DNA of 64,000 nucleotides, taken from contig CM065308.1 of assembly GCA_033032175.1 (NCBI GenBank), forward strand, positions 22,191,590 to 22,255,589. Reading direction: 5' to 3'. Shown here one piece after another: positions 1-10,784 of the stretch. The position numbers and the translations under genes are program-made. Numbering within the stretch: the stretch's first letter is position 1; each line of letters opens with the position of its first letter. The stretch is from Saturnia japonica. Lineage: Eukaryota; Arthropoda; Insecta; Lepidoptera; Saturniidae. A model generated the notes under the pieces. The model did no database searches. It was not told the DNA's origin and worked only from the letters and a program-made list of their open reading frames with translations.

Positions 1-1139
1 TTCCAGCATCTTTCCCGTGTTATCCAGCAACAAAAGGGGCTGGTATGAAGACGGGCAATCCGGAGGGTGACCTCCGCAAGAAGGCAAAGTCGAATAACAA
101 CGGTCCGACAAACAACGGTCGAACAGCTCCCGAAGCTCTCCCCCCATGTGACCCAATGTTGGGATTATGGATATGTGACAGTGTATTCTTTATAATGATT
201 TAAGATTTTATTCATTGGAAGATTTTTATTTATTGAAATAGAGTTTTCGGAAGTGTGTCTTAACACCATCAAGGATCAGAGAGAACTAACTGCTTACAAC
301 TATATTTCTACAGTTGTCCTTTTTACATCGTGTAACATTTGGTGTTTATGCAGTTTATACAATACTCGAATTCTACCTAGTTTTTATGACTCGTAGTTCG
401 GGTGCTTTAAACTATCTTTCTCCGAAATAATAAATTAAAACCTTTTTCAAGGGTAAAAATGTGTTCACCAAATGTTACTTAAAAGGAAACTTTTACTTTC
501 AGAATAAAACAAATTTAAAACATATAAAATATAATATCTCAAAGATAAATAATATAATATTTGATTATAATTTATAAGATAAAAAATATAATATTTGTAG
601 ACGAACTCAATATTTCAACACCAATTGATGATATGGGGCAGTACCAACTCCTTCGCAACAGAGTCCCCACCAGGCATAGGAGGTGGGAGAAGCGACCTAA
701 CCCAGCCACATAGCTGCTTATCAATTCCGTGAAATGATCATGTAGGTTAGGGATTTGATCAAATCTCCATTTTTATCATCTTTCTTTTGAAATCGTTTTC
801 ATTAATAGTTAATGATAAAAATATTTGTTGAGATTAGATATTATAGTTAGGGGATATATAATATATTGGTGACGAATATAAAATTTTGTGACGGAAAATA
901 ACTTTGCCAATAAACATTACAAATATCGATTACAATACGTGAGAACACAAATTAACAATGTAATTTGAAGAGAAATGGATTTAAAATAAGTTTAGTTGTG
1001 AAGCTGTTATAACAAGCTCTTTTGACAATTATAATTTTTTCTCCCGTTGCGTTACAAATTGGATGTCAGTATTTTTAAAACATTGCCGGGAAGGCGAGTA
1101 AGCAAGAGTTAAGGGGACGAAAGCATGCTAAAATATTTA
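1..1139. other. AT-rich non-coding stretch with a short GC-richer islet
   Basis: No gene is recognised. Bases 1-150 are GC-richer than the rest and hold a 51-codon ATG frame (45-200, plus) of unknown meaning, perhaps the edge of an element lying left of the window. The remainder is A/T-rich with no clear repeat boundary. Confidence 0.5.
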
Positions 1140-1516
1140 ACCGTGTATTTGTATAATTGAAGTGTCTGATTGTTATGTCAAAATAACAGATTTTTACTAA
1201 ATCTACATGAAAGTATATAATATGATACCTACACCAAAAAAAACATTTTTTTTTTATTTTTGCCTATCTGTCTGTTTTTTTGTTCCGGGTAATCTCCGAA
1301 ACAGTTGGACCGATTTTGACGGGACTTTCACTGACAGATAGCTGATATCATAAAGAATAACTTAGGCTACGTTTATTTTAGAAAAATAATTAGGGTTCCC
1401 CGCAAAATAAATAAAACTGGTCATGGTGAATCACTGCAGGCGCTTAAAAGGCTTACGTTGAGTAAACAATAGGAGATATAGCAAATGTATGTACTACATA
1501 CTTAATTGTAGATATT
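1140..1516 (+). mobile_element. Non-autonomous Helitron H3, 5' portion (split by LINE)
   Basis: It matches the complete H3 copy at 52693-53216 almost throughout: a GAAGTGTCTG start, a block ending in ACCGATTTTGACGGGA, then an AGTAACTTAGGCTAC-like stretch. The match stops at about 1516, where the poly-(ATTT) end of a LINE begins, and resumes at 6441. It has no coding capacity. The Helitron class is inferred from the ends of the complete copy (5' TC, 3' hairpin plus CTAGT, no terminal inverted repeats). Confidence 0.7.
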
Positions 1517-1894
1517 ATTTATTTATTTATTTATTCATTAGGACCGCCAGTGGTCAGTGTAATAAACACAGTCACATAAAAAAAAAAACAATTTGAAAAA
1601 TAAAATACACTTGGCCTTTTAAGGCAATCACATCATGCACTGTGTAAACAAAAATATATGAAAAGAATACAAATCAAAAAAAGAAAAATGGTTAAACAGG
1701 ATTATTTGAAAATAAGTCAAATAACTACACACAAATTAATACAATAAGGACAACAAAAAAAAAAAATCTATGTCAGCTATACAATTTTTTTTTTTTATAA
1801 ATAACTAAATGTACTAACTAAAGCAAAAAAGAAAAATAAATGTTTAAATCATCATTACTCTGAATAACTCACAAGATTAAACTTTTGCAAGAAC
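1517..1894 (-). other. LINE 3' UTR and (AAAT)n tail
   Basis: Non-coding A-rich sequence between the RT stop codon and the short tandem tail. The four-base repeated tail, rather than pure poly(A), is typical of several jockey/CR1-group LINEs. It abuts the split H3 Helitron. Confidence 0.7.
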
Positions 1895-3976
1895 TTATTT
1901 CTCTCTTAACCACTCTGCTATATTTTTCCTAAATACCGGATAAGAATCCCTGAATATATCACAACTGTCACCAAGAGCGTTGCAAGATCTGCATACCCTG
2001 CTTACTAAGGAGTGATTTGGAAGATTAGTCCTTGAGAAAGGAACCTGAAGCAAAGCACCAGGATATCTGGGATATCTCTGTGGGACCCTTAAACCAAACT
2101 TCTCCAGTAACTTAGGGCTATCGACATTACCGTTGAGAACTTTGTGCAGGAAGGACAAATCCAGAACCTGTCTACGGAATTCCAAGGAGTCCATTTGATA
2201 GTAATTTAAGTTGTCATTGTAGTGAAATGTGCGATTACTGCGATGGGAGTTGTATGTAAGATGACGCACGAATCTTTTTTGAACTCGCTCAATGCGAAGT
2301 TGGTGAACTTTGTATGTAGGAGACCAAACCACGCTACAGTATTCAAGAATACTCCTAACGTAAGCGTTATACAACGTAATTCTGGTTGTGTGGTCTTTGA
2401 ACACCTTACAATTTCTAATGACAAATCCCAATATTTTCGATGCTTTAGCAATAATCGCATCCATTTGCGGTAAAAAGGTTAGCTTCGAATCAAAATAAAC
2501 ACCCAAATCCCTCACTATGCAATTTTCTGCCAAGACCGTGCCATTTATGGTGTATTTAGTAGCAATTAATTTTAAATTTCGAGTAATTTTTATGTGAGAG
2601 CATTTTGATATATTAATATCCATCCCATAATTACGACACCAGTTGCTCAAATTATCGACATCCTCCTGTAGTAGAAGAGAATCGTTACTGTTTAGAATAG
2701 TTCTGACTAATTTGAGATCGTCGGCAAATAAGAATATCAAACTGTGTTTTATACGAATTATTATGTCATTCATGTAAATGTTGAAGAGCCATGGACCCAA
2801 ATGTGAACCTTGAGGAACCCCAGAGTAAGCTTTATAGCTTCCAGAAGCGAAACCTCGTACGACAACATATTGAGATCTATTGCTTAAGTAAGACTCCAGC
2901 CAGCTGATCAAATACCCCCCAAAGCCACAGCACTTTAGTTTGCTGATTAGCATCTGGTGACCCACTTTGTCGAAAGCTTTAGAGAAATCCGTGTATATCA
3001 CATCAACTTGACGACATTTGTCCACCGCATTAACCAGAAAATTGTGGTAATTTAAAAGGTTTGTGCAAGTCGATCTTGATTTAATAAATCCGTGCTGATG
3101 TTCTGTTAGTAGATGCCTAGTATGACTTTGTAGGGCAGGTAGCACTGGAGCCTCAAATACTTTTGCAAAGGTGGACAGTATAGATATTGGTCTATAATTG
3201 GTTACTATGCTTATATCACCGTTTTTGTGGACAGGAACAACCTTGGCAACTTTCCACATTTGAGGAAATATTCCTGTTTTAAGTGATTCGTTGTAGATTA
3301 TAAATAATGGCAGTTCCAAGGAATGCGCGCATTTCACAATGAAAATAGGGGGAATGCAGTGAGGACCAGATCCTTTATTAACATCAAGTCTCTTTAAATA
3401 TTTTTTAATTTTGTAGGCTGGGATCCTATAATGGCAAAAGGTCTCATGTACAACATGTTCATCAGCAGAATTGATATTCAAATTGACTGGGTCACAAAAT
3501 ACTGCGGAGAAGTGCGATGCAAATAAGTTACAAACATCAACACCATTAGAAGCAGAGATATTTCTATATAACATTCTTTCGGGATATGAATTAAAATTTG
3601 AACCGGTTTTACATTTAATAAAAGCCCAAAAATATTTAGGGTTTCTTCCAATTTTGACTTCAATATTTCTAACATATTTATTGTAACACTCTTTAGCAAG
3701 AGATATGCAACGCTTACTGACAACAAGCAAGGATATTTTATCCAATGGATTTCCATGTCTTATATTTATGAAGTATCCTATTTTTCTGATGCAAATCCTT
3801 GTTAGTTCTCTAGAGTGCCATATTGGGACTCTTTTGTTTTTTAGTGGTTTCTTTGGTACAAAATTGTCGATGACTGTGTACAATTTTTGATAAAATAATT
3901 GTAACATTTCATCCACATTATTAAGATTCGTAAGTTCAGGAATCCAATTAATTTGATCAAGAGATTCTATTATATT
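1895..3976 (-). pseudogene. Reverse transcriptase half of LINE ORF2
   Basis: The minus-strand frame is open from 3976 to the stop at 1895. It carries the RT core: a palm D motif in DFSKAFDK, the GVPQGS motif, and LFADDL with the catalytic DD (the FADD form of many LINEs). A jockey-type thumb and a C-terminal LRIERVQKRFVRHL-like segment follow. It should be fused to the endonuclease just upstream, but a perfect 10-bp tandem duplication (3964-3983) puts the two in different frames and creates a stop (TAG at 3977-3979). The annotated GTG at 3916 is only a frame-internal codon, not a real start. The RT itself shows no other break. The cognate protein would act in target-primed reverse transcription. 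Confidence 0.85.
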
Positions 3977-4754
3977 CTATTATTTTGAGATAGTCTGCTT
4001 TGAAAAAATTATTTTCAACTTTTATACAATTACATTTTAAAAATGCAAGGGTAGCTGCGGACATTGCAACTTCTAAAGGCGGGTGAAAGGGGTCAATATT
4101 AACCAATTTATCATAAGCCGGAGACACTTTTATATTAAAATCCTTGTTACAGAGCACCAAGTCTAATATTTTCTTTTTGTGGTTGAACACTCCATTATAC
4201 TGCGTAAGATTGTTAAGACATACAAAATCAAGAAATAGTTGACATACCGTGGAACCATTACAGCTAGGATTGAGAGACGAGTCACTAAGATTATGCCAAT
4301 CAATTTGTCGCATATTAAAATCACCCATTACACATAAGTTATCCAAATGTTCAGAAGCCTTATTTATATTGTTAATAAAGTTTTTGAGAATTACATGACC
4401 AATAGGAGGCGGCAGGTACACAGCACAAAATGTAAGAAAATATGATTTATTAATTTCTATATTTACGAAAATATCTTCACATTTACTTTCTAAATGCTTC
4501 AGTCTTATACTATTCAACCTTTGAGAAACTGCCACAAGTACTCCACCACCTTCTTTGGTGCTATGAAAACCGGAATCCTGCCTGTCTCTTCTATACACAA
4601 CATAACGATGATCAAATAGCTCATTACTGTTTATCTTATCATTTAGCCACGTTTCGGTAAGGATTATTACATCATAATTAGAAGTAGTTAAATTACAATA
4701 GAACTCATGTGTCTTTGTCCGGAGACCACGGACATTTTGATAATAAATAATCAA
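3957..4754 (-). pseudogene. APE-type endonuclease half of LINE ORF2
   Basis: Begins with a YYQNVRGLRTK motif and continues through ILTETWLND (catalytic Glu region) and MGDFN (catalytic Asp/Asn), the hallmarks of apurinic-type LINE endonucleases that nick the target DNA. The frame terminates (TGA) within 30 codons of the RT because of the 10-bp duplication. No ATG lies in this frame upstream; the TTG at 4754 is a frame codon. The frame stays open up to about 4808, where an ATG (4812-4810) lies one base out of frame behind a run of nine T. Confidence 0.85.
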
Positions 4755-4813
4755 GGGATTGAATTTTAAAGAATATAAGATACAAAATAGACCACCAAAG
4801 AAAAAAAAACATA

Positions 4814-5917
4814 TTAATCCAGAGAATTCAAAACACTCATATCCCTTACAAAAACATGATTAGTATTTTCATTTTTTCGCATAAAGACACGTCCTTGTTT
4901 TACCCAGACATATTTGTAGCTTAATTCCTTTCCTTTGTGACGAGCCGCTGCATGAAGGGATTTGTTAGCCTGAGACAGATGTTCAGCTACGTAAATGGGC
5001 TTGCTGTCACCGGCCATGCCGATCAGTTTTGTATTCAATTTGTCATTTGGATTACTCTTGTTATACATGATTGTTTTGGCTAGAAAGGTGTCTCTTATTC
5101 TTGGTGTAGCAAACCTTATTATTATGGAACGGGGCCTACTGTCATTAGTGTTTAACTTAGCTACTCTAGTACAATGATGTATATCATTCTCACTAACTGC
5201 GCAGGATACAATTTTCCCTATTTGCATGGTGGTCGAGATCAAATTTTCGCTCTTGTGCTCGGGTACACATTGTATTTCAACATTTGATGCCCTACTATGT
5301 TGTTCCATACTGTTTAGTTTTGACGTTAATTGTTGGATAGTTGATTGTAGTTGTTGGCATTCAGATTTCAGTTCATGCACTGTGTTAATATGTTTATTGC
5401 ATTCTAATTTATTCAGCTCATATTGTTCATTCAAAAACTCAACCGACCTTTCCATCGCACATAGATCTTCCTTCATACATTTTATTTCCTCTTTTACTGT
5501 TGTCCGTAATTCTGTTTTGATGCGCTCAATGATTGTTGGAAACATACTATTAAAGACTTCCTGGCTAATGATTCTGATATCATCTTTAGTTGGTAGCTCC
5601 AGTGAGTTAGTGTCGTTCCGACTAATAGCTTCATTTTGCATAGCATCGTGATCCAGACTGGAGGATCCAACAGACCTTACTGGAGTATTGGTATTATCAC
5701 CGCCACGCAGTTTTGAGTTTTTGCAGTTAGGACATTCCCAAGAGTTTCTTGAAGCTTCTATAAATTTACTTTGAGACGACGTAATGTTCAAGCATAAATC
5801 ATGATACAATCTTTTGCAATGTACACAACAAAAATAATTTTCGTTATCTATCGGATTCATGCACCCGGCACAATTTCTTATAGATTGCTTTCTAGTCTCA
5901 CTTCTTAATTTCTTCAT
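4814..5917 (-). CDS. LINE ORF1 protein (PHD finger, coiled coil, RRM-like)
   Basis: A 367-residue nucleic-acid-binding protein of the retrotransposon, starting at the ATG at 5917. The open frame reaches a TTG at 5938, but the ATG fits better. Residues 16-65 form a C4HC3 PHD-type zinc finger (C16, C19, C31, C34, H39, C42, C62, C65). A coiled coil follows at about residues 150-215, then a region with the NVEIQCVPE signature seen in RRM-type ORF1p and a basic C-terminal part. ORF1p is expected to coat the element RNA and act as a chaperone. The frame is intact. Its stop TAA is followed after one base by the out-of-frame ATG of ORF2, a layout suited to reinitiation. Confidence 0.8.
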   Translation of the reverse strand: MKKLRSETRKQSIRNCAGCMNPIDNENYFCCVHCKRLYHDLCLNITSSQSKFIEASRNSWECPNCKNSKLRGGDNTNTPVRSVGSSSLDHDAMQNEAISRNDTNSLELPTKDDIRIISQEVFNSMFPTIIERIKTELRTTVKEEIKCMKEDLCAMERSVEFLNEQYELNKLECNKHINTVHELKSECQQLQSTIQQLTSKLNSMEQHSRASNVEIQCVPEHKSENLISTTMQIGKIVSCAVSENDIHHCTRVAKLNTNDSRPRSIIIRFATPRIRDTFLAKTIMYNKSNPNDKLNTKLIGMAGDSKPIYVAEHLSQANKSLHAAARHKGKELSYKYVWVKQGRVFMRKNENTNHVFVRDMSVLNSLD

Positions 5918-6440
5918 TTTAAAAATATATATTTTCAAAGCTCAAGTAATGTGTAACTATTACTTATTTATCTCTGGCCACACTTTTGGTGCAGCTGTCA
6001 ACTAATAGACCAATTAATATGTCACGCAATATAATTAAGTTAACTGTAGTATTACTTCAGAGGAATAGAAGTTCATAATCTGTGATGTTTAAACAGTAAG
6101 TGTCACGTGATAACTTAGTACTCTGTGGTAACAAATGTAAAAAAAACATATGTTTATTATGATTCTGTCGTATTTATAACTGTTAAATCGACGTTGTTCG
6201 CCTGTGTAAGCGATAATTCAAAAGGTGAACGGTCAACTGGTTACCTTATGTGGGATCACTGAATACATTATACTAGTTGGTACCTGGTAAGTTTATTGTC
6301 CTTGTATACCTTGCATGTCTTTATGCAGATCTTACTTGTTTTGATGAGTTTATAACAACTTTGACAATAGTTTTGAATTTAAATTGACTAACCAGAATGA
6401 CAGAGATGTCTACACTTTGACACACACACACATATGAGTG
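5918..6440 (-). other. Presumed LINE 5' UTR / internal promoter
   Basis: About 520 bases between the ORF1 start and the resumed Helitron sequence at 6441. No coding signal. By element logic this holds the 5' UTR and internal Pol II promoter; no specific core element could be assigned. A short CA repeat sits at 6419-6431. Confidence 0.5.
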
Positions 6441-6611
6441 AAAGTTAAAAAGATCTACAAAAAATCCGGAAGAGCATAAATGTATATCTTCTAAGAATCA
6501 CCCTCAATAAGCATTTTTAAATAACCGGATGCGGTCGTAGTGCGAACCGCGCGTGTTCCCGACCGACGGCATTCTGTAGACCACATGAGTGCAGCCGCGG
6601 CTATAGCTAGT
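6441..6611 (+). mobile_element. Helitron H3, 3' portion with hairpin and CTAGT end
   Basis: Continuation of the copy at 1140-1516. It matches the last ~170 bases of the complete H3 copy (AATAAGCATTTTT block) and ends in a GC-rich hairpin followed by CTAGT at 6607-6611. Confidence 0.75.
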
Positions 6612-7944
6612 ATAACACATTATCTAATTGTTTATTTGTCGTCGCTTATTTAAAATATAAAAATGGTTTTCTGTTATCTACTTGAAAATGTAATAATAAA
6701 TCGTAGTATACTTACAATTTCTAACTATATTTTCACAATGTGCCTTTTTTAAATCATAAGTGCAATTGCAAATACATAACTTATATATATCTAACTTATA
6801 AGGGCTGTCAGCCCTTTCCATGCCAAAATAACAAAACACTAACAATTTTAATTATAAATTACTTTTTAAAACCAAAACACTTCAGTTAAATTAATCATTA
6901 ACCTGAATTATTTTACACATACAAGAATTTTTAAACTTTTCAACTTAAATAAATTACGGCACTTAATTGTTTCTAATTGACGTGAGAAATGGGACGCTCC
7001 CCCGTAGACACGCGAATGAGAAAATCACAAATATCATATTCAATCGTCTCATTAGTGTGTTGATTAATTCAAAGACACGATTTGAATTATATCGATTTTT
7101 ATAATTATTCTGTAAAGAACATAGAAGACATTGGAAATAGGTATCTATGAGTAAGCTGGAACAAGACTATAATACCATCTATTTGTAATTAATCATGGTT
7201 GCTAAGAGTATTGGGACTGAGTGACACGCAAGCCAAATCCTCCAAAGTCCAAACCGAAAAATAAAATATTAATGGTATTCGTTATTGGAAGTTTCATTTT
7301 TTTACTTAACATATGTATGTTTTGAAGTTTTAATAACGAGGTCAATGTATTTTGTTTACTTTAATTTAAAAAATTATACTTTTTCTTTTTTTCTTTTTTT
7401 CTCTATGATCCTTTGCTTGGATCTGCGCCTGGAAATACAGTCCTTAGTCTTTTATTATATTAAACATGTTGAAATGAATATTTGTAATTCTGGAAGCGAC
7501 GCGACTTGCACTGCTGACCGTACCTGGGCACGCGCCACGGGGCGTCGGCCATATCATTACACCTTACTCGTTAGAGTATCGGTAGTAATTAACATGTAAC
7601 AACTTAACTCATGCATAAACATTTTAATGTTTATTTTATTCGCATGCAATCGATACTGCGTTTCATCACGACAGCCCTCAGGGGGTCGGCAGGAAATATT
7701 CTACACCTTCATACAAGTGTTGATCGATTTATATTTTATTATAATTTATTCGACTACTGGTTAAGTATGTAAAATAAAACGATTAAAGTTTTACAGTAAC
7801 GGGATTTCATACAACCGGAAAATAGTCACTGTACCGTATGGTAATCACAATACAATCCAAATAGAACGGTGACCACCTAGAGATCAGCAAATCATCTCCT
7901 GCAACTCCTGATTGATCCAGAAACGTGACTAACCAAGTGACAGT
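6612..7944. other. Non-coding stretch
   Basis: No gene seen. There is one short perfect hairpin (arms 6800-6806 and 6810-6816, AAGGGCT/AGCCCTT). A 104-codon frame at 7285-7599 is AT-driven and has no recognisable protein features. Confidence 0.5.
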
Positions 7945-8130
7945 CATTATGATGAGTTTTTTCTAACTATACTGCTAGCCTTAAGGATCCTGGAGCCATT
8001 ACAGGTATTTACAGCTTCATGGTGACTTGGAGGCGAGCGCTTAAGGTACTCAGCCACGATAGCGGGGCAACAAGCTCAAAGGTGCTAAAGTGGCCGGACC
8101 TCGGCTTGGGCTATTGTCGTACATGTTCAA
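7945..8130 (-). mobile_element. 3'-end fragment of the jockey LINE seen at 61.4-63.4 kb
   Basis: Its reverse complement matches the 3' UTR at 63238-63395: GCCGAGGTCCGGCCACTTT, a GGCTGAGT block, an AAGCTGTAAA block and the final TTAAGGCTARCAGT before the A-rich end. It is diverged, so it is an older copy. It abuts the SINE at 8155-8380 on the same strand. Confidence 0.7.
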
Positions 8131-8154
8131 TTCCCTATCCATATATATTATGTA

Positions 8155-8380
8155 CATGCTAATTCTAGTGAGGAAAGTGGCTCTCCAGTTCAGCTATCGG
8201 CAGATTTTCAATTTGAGGGTGGTAGCTAGCCATGCGTGTATATGAAAGTACTCTACCGACATCCCATGTTTTCCTCACGATGTTTTCTTTTACTATACGC
8301 TCAAGGTAATTGCAGGGATTCGAACTCACGTCGATCGATGCGAAGTTTGTACACGTTACCAACTGAGCCATCACCGCTTT
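8155..8380 (-). mobile_element. tRNA-derived SINE (minus strand)
   Basis: Read on the minus strand from 8380 it shows a Pol III A box (TGGCTCAGTTGG) and, about 45 bases on, a B box (GTTCGAATCC). Then come the AAAACATCGTGAGG and TACCACCCTCAA body blocks shared with the copy at 14952-15251. The tRNA-like head is not a functional tRNA: no cloverleaf can be completed after the B box. Confidence 0.75.
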
Positions 8381-8440
8381 GCTGCTTTTATTTAGACTCC
8401 TTAATTGGAGTACATGTAACTGCATACAGAAGTACATATA

Positions 8441-8848
8441 ATTATACAATATGTATTAAAAACCCCGTCGGATCCGTGGAAGTGTTATTAGGTATCGAGA
8501 TTATATTCTGTTTATGTTATCTATCTCAAATTATAAGTAAAAAAATTACCCCTAATAAAATTAGTTAAATGAGGAAACTTACATGGCAATACAGGCCGCG
8601 CGATGCAGGGTACCGGCATACGATCAAACGTACCGCTGCGCGCGCCGCGCCGCGCCGCGCCGGGGCAGGAGACGGTGCTATCACGTTTTAAAAATTTGCT
8701 GAATTTTATGGAAACTAAAACTAAATATGTTAATTTTAAATCGAATTAAATTTTTATTATCATGCTAAATAAAATTTTGTTTTTTTTGGTAATATACCTG
8801 CATACCGTTTTCGGATTCGACGGGGTTTTTTATACATATTCTATGTAC
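8441..8848. mobile_element. 0.4-kb non-autonomous DNA element with TIRs (copy 1)
   Basis: The ends are inverted copies of about 30 bp: AATATGTATTAAAAACCCCG on the left mirrored by CGGGGTTTTTTATACATATT on the right. The interior has a GC-rich core (8595-8670, runs of GCGCC) and an AT-rich remainder. A second copy in opposite orientation lies at 58245-58645. No coding capacity; superfamily not determined. Confidence 0.7.
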
Positions 8849-10439
8849 AATAGTATCAACCGTTAATGTTTCCACAAGATAAGTTTCAATTATCCCGTGA
8901 AATAAGGAAGTCGTGTCCACATCTTCTTTAAGTAATGCGTCATTTGTGATACCTACTCATTGATCTAATTAACGCAGCAACGACGTCCTACTACAAGTTC
9001 TAGACTCGAGCTCGATTGGATCCGAAATCTCACTTCGTTATCGGTATAAAACTCGATGTTATTTTACTGTTCTTTGATTTTGATTTCACAATGAAGTCCA
9101 CTAATTATATATAACTTCATGTTTACTAATTAAAGTTATAGGAAAAACATTCTAGAGTATTTTTGCTGCTGTCGTTCTATTTAAGTTTTTTTAGTGTTTT
9201 GTAATTATGTGAGTTATTTGTTAACGACGAGTTATATATTTTGTTTTTGACGTACTAATTATCTGTTGTAACTTTTATATCAATTGTTATAAAGTGCATG
9301 CTGTGTGTTTACCTAAAAAGGTCTAGTGCATTCTTTTCTTTAAATTGTTTTATTTTTGCAAATGCATTTTATGCACTGACCACTTGCGATCTAAATGAAT
9401 AAATCAATAATAGTAAATTAATCTCAAATATGTTTTCTGAACCGTTGACAGATTTAACTTATGACAGTTTTGGTTTAGTAGGTAACTTCTCTATTTGAAT
9501 AAAATTTACTATTTATTTAGTTATTTATGCGATAAATTATTCATAACTCATCAAGTAAATCCGGTAAGTACTTTTTAAGCATTTATTGGTTTAATATAAA
9601 TGAATTTCCTATCGAGTGCGAGTAGTAGAGACGCACACGATTTACAAAGTCTTGTGAGAGCCACATCGCCCACACGCGACCCCAACAACACTCATAATCT
9701 AATTTCATACACACCACATAAATACACGCATCCTTCTGTAGTCCATAGGGAAGGGAACAATATCGATGAATTCAATTTATCCGTAAATAAATTTTTATCT
9801 ATTTATTTATTGTTTTCTTTGCTATTTTGGCTATTTTTAATTTAAATGATTTCGATTGTTATTTGTGATTGATGCTAGCAACTTTTAGTGCAAGATTTTA
9901 TGGAAACTGATTTTCGTTTGTGTTTCATATATTTTTGTGTAATACAGAATTCTAACTTTTTGTTACCCTTGGACTAAATTTAAAAACAAGTTAAAACCCA
10001 TGCGCTTAACTAGAACGTGTTTACTATGAGCTTGTATCCCCGTAACAGTGGCTTATTATGATGCATTGTGTTTTGTCAAGAGTATACTAGGTTATCTCTT
10101 GTCGTTACATTTCCAGTTGAACGTTCTAGCTCTTGCGACGGTTTTCGCTGATTTTAGGCTTTACTTGAATAATATCAAGTGTAATATATTAGTGCAGTAA
10201 TTTCACAGCCTTTTGTCTACGATTCAAGACTTCACTGGTGATCTTTAAAACTTTTCCATATTATGAACATAATGTTCTTTTCAGGGTTTACGAAAATCAG
10301 ACATTTATAATGTTACGACCTGTTATAACCCGATTAAAAAGTCCCGAAAAAAATCCTGTTCCCGAAATATCTCGAAGCAATTACAACCTTCTCAGGACTT
10401 CGAAATGTTTCGCGTCATAAAACAATCGCGGCGCATGTT
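8849..10439. other. Non-coding stretch upstream of a promoter-like region
   Basis: No gene recognised. An 81-codon ATG frame at 9600-9845 ends in a hydrophobic tail coded by T-rich sequence and is probably chance. A TATAAAA at about 9045 lacks any supported downstream exon. Confidence 0.45.
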
Positions 10440-10463
10440 TGTGTAAACATCGCAGTTTACACA
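10440..10463. promoter_or_regulatory. Palindromic pair of forkhead-type binding sites
   Basis: Perfect 9-bp inverted arms TGTGTAAAC (10440-10448) and GTTTACACA (10455-10463) separated by six bases. Each arm contains the forkhead core GTAAAC/GTTTAC. It sits about 110 bp upstream of a TATA-like box. The window's own host gene encodes a forkhead factor, but a functional link is only inference. Confidence 0.4.
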
Positions 10464-10572
10464 CACATGTATAAAGCTTATCGCCTCGATTACGTTATCG
10501 AGTAGGCATAGCAACTAAACGTGGAGAAAGTTAGCGATGATTCACGATTTTTCTGCGATCGTTTAGAGTAGG

Positions 10573-10668
10573 TATTTAAGCGGCTCAGGCGCGGCGTCGA
10601 AGTAGTTCACTTTTGAATTATAAAGCGATAAAATGAAGCGAAATCACAGTGAAATAAATAACAGTGTT
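10573..10668 (+). promoter_or_regulatory. Possible TATA promoter and short first exon of an unidentified gene
   Basis: TATTTAAG at 10573-10580 is followed 31 bases later by an initiator-like GTAGTTCAC (A at 10604), the same spacing as in the slp promoter. Downstream is an insect-like A-rich leader with an ATG at 10633 and a good splice donor GTGAGT at 10669-10674. If real, the first coding exon would be 12 codons. No later exon could be recognised, and a mariner lies 110 bp downstream. Weak without transcript data. Confidence 0.3.
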
Positions 10669-10784
10669 GTGAGTTCATGAAATTTGTAACTGTGTAGAAT
10701 TCGAAACAATCTTCTTCACGTCAAACATCGACATTTTATTACCCACGGGTGTAACAATAACAACTATCACAATATCTGATATTA

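Larger units (their letters stand above)
1517..6440 (-). mobile_element. Near full-length non-LTR retrotransposon (jockey superfamily, CR1-like)
   Basis: A 4.9-kb minus-strand LINE with an apparent 5' UTR (6440-5918), ORF1 (PHD finger, coiled coil), ORF2 (APE-type endonuclease then reverse transcriptase), 3' UTR and a short (AAAT)n tail at about 1517-1537. Both boundaries are set by the Helitron it interrupts. No exact target-site duplication is obvious. Length and domain order fit a complete CR1/jockey-group element. CR1-like is suggested by the PHD-bearing ORF1 and an FADD-type RT; the exact clade is not proven. Confidence 0.85.

Noticed and set aside
9045..9110. TATAAAA plus ATGAAGTCC as a cuticle-gene start
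   Set aside because: The frame stops after seven codons without a splice donor.
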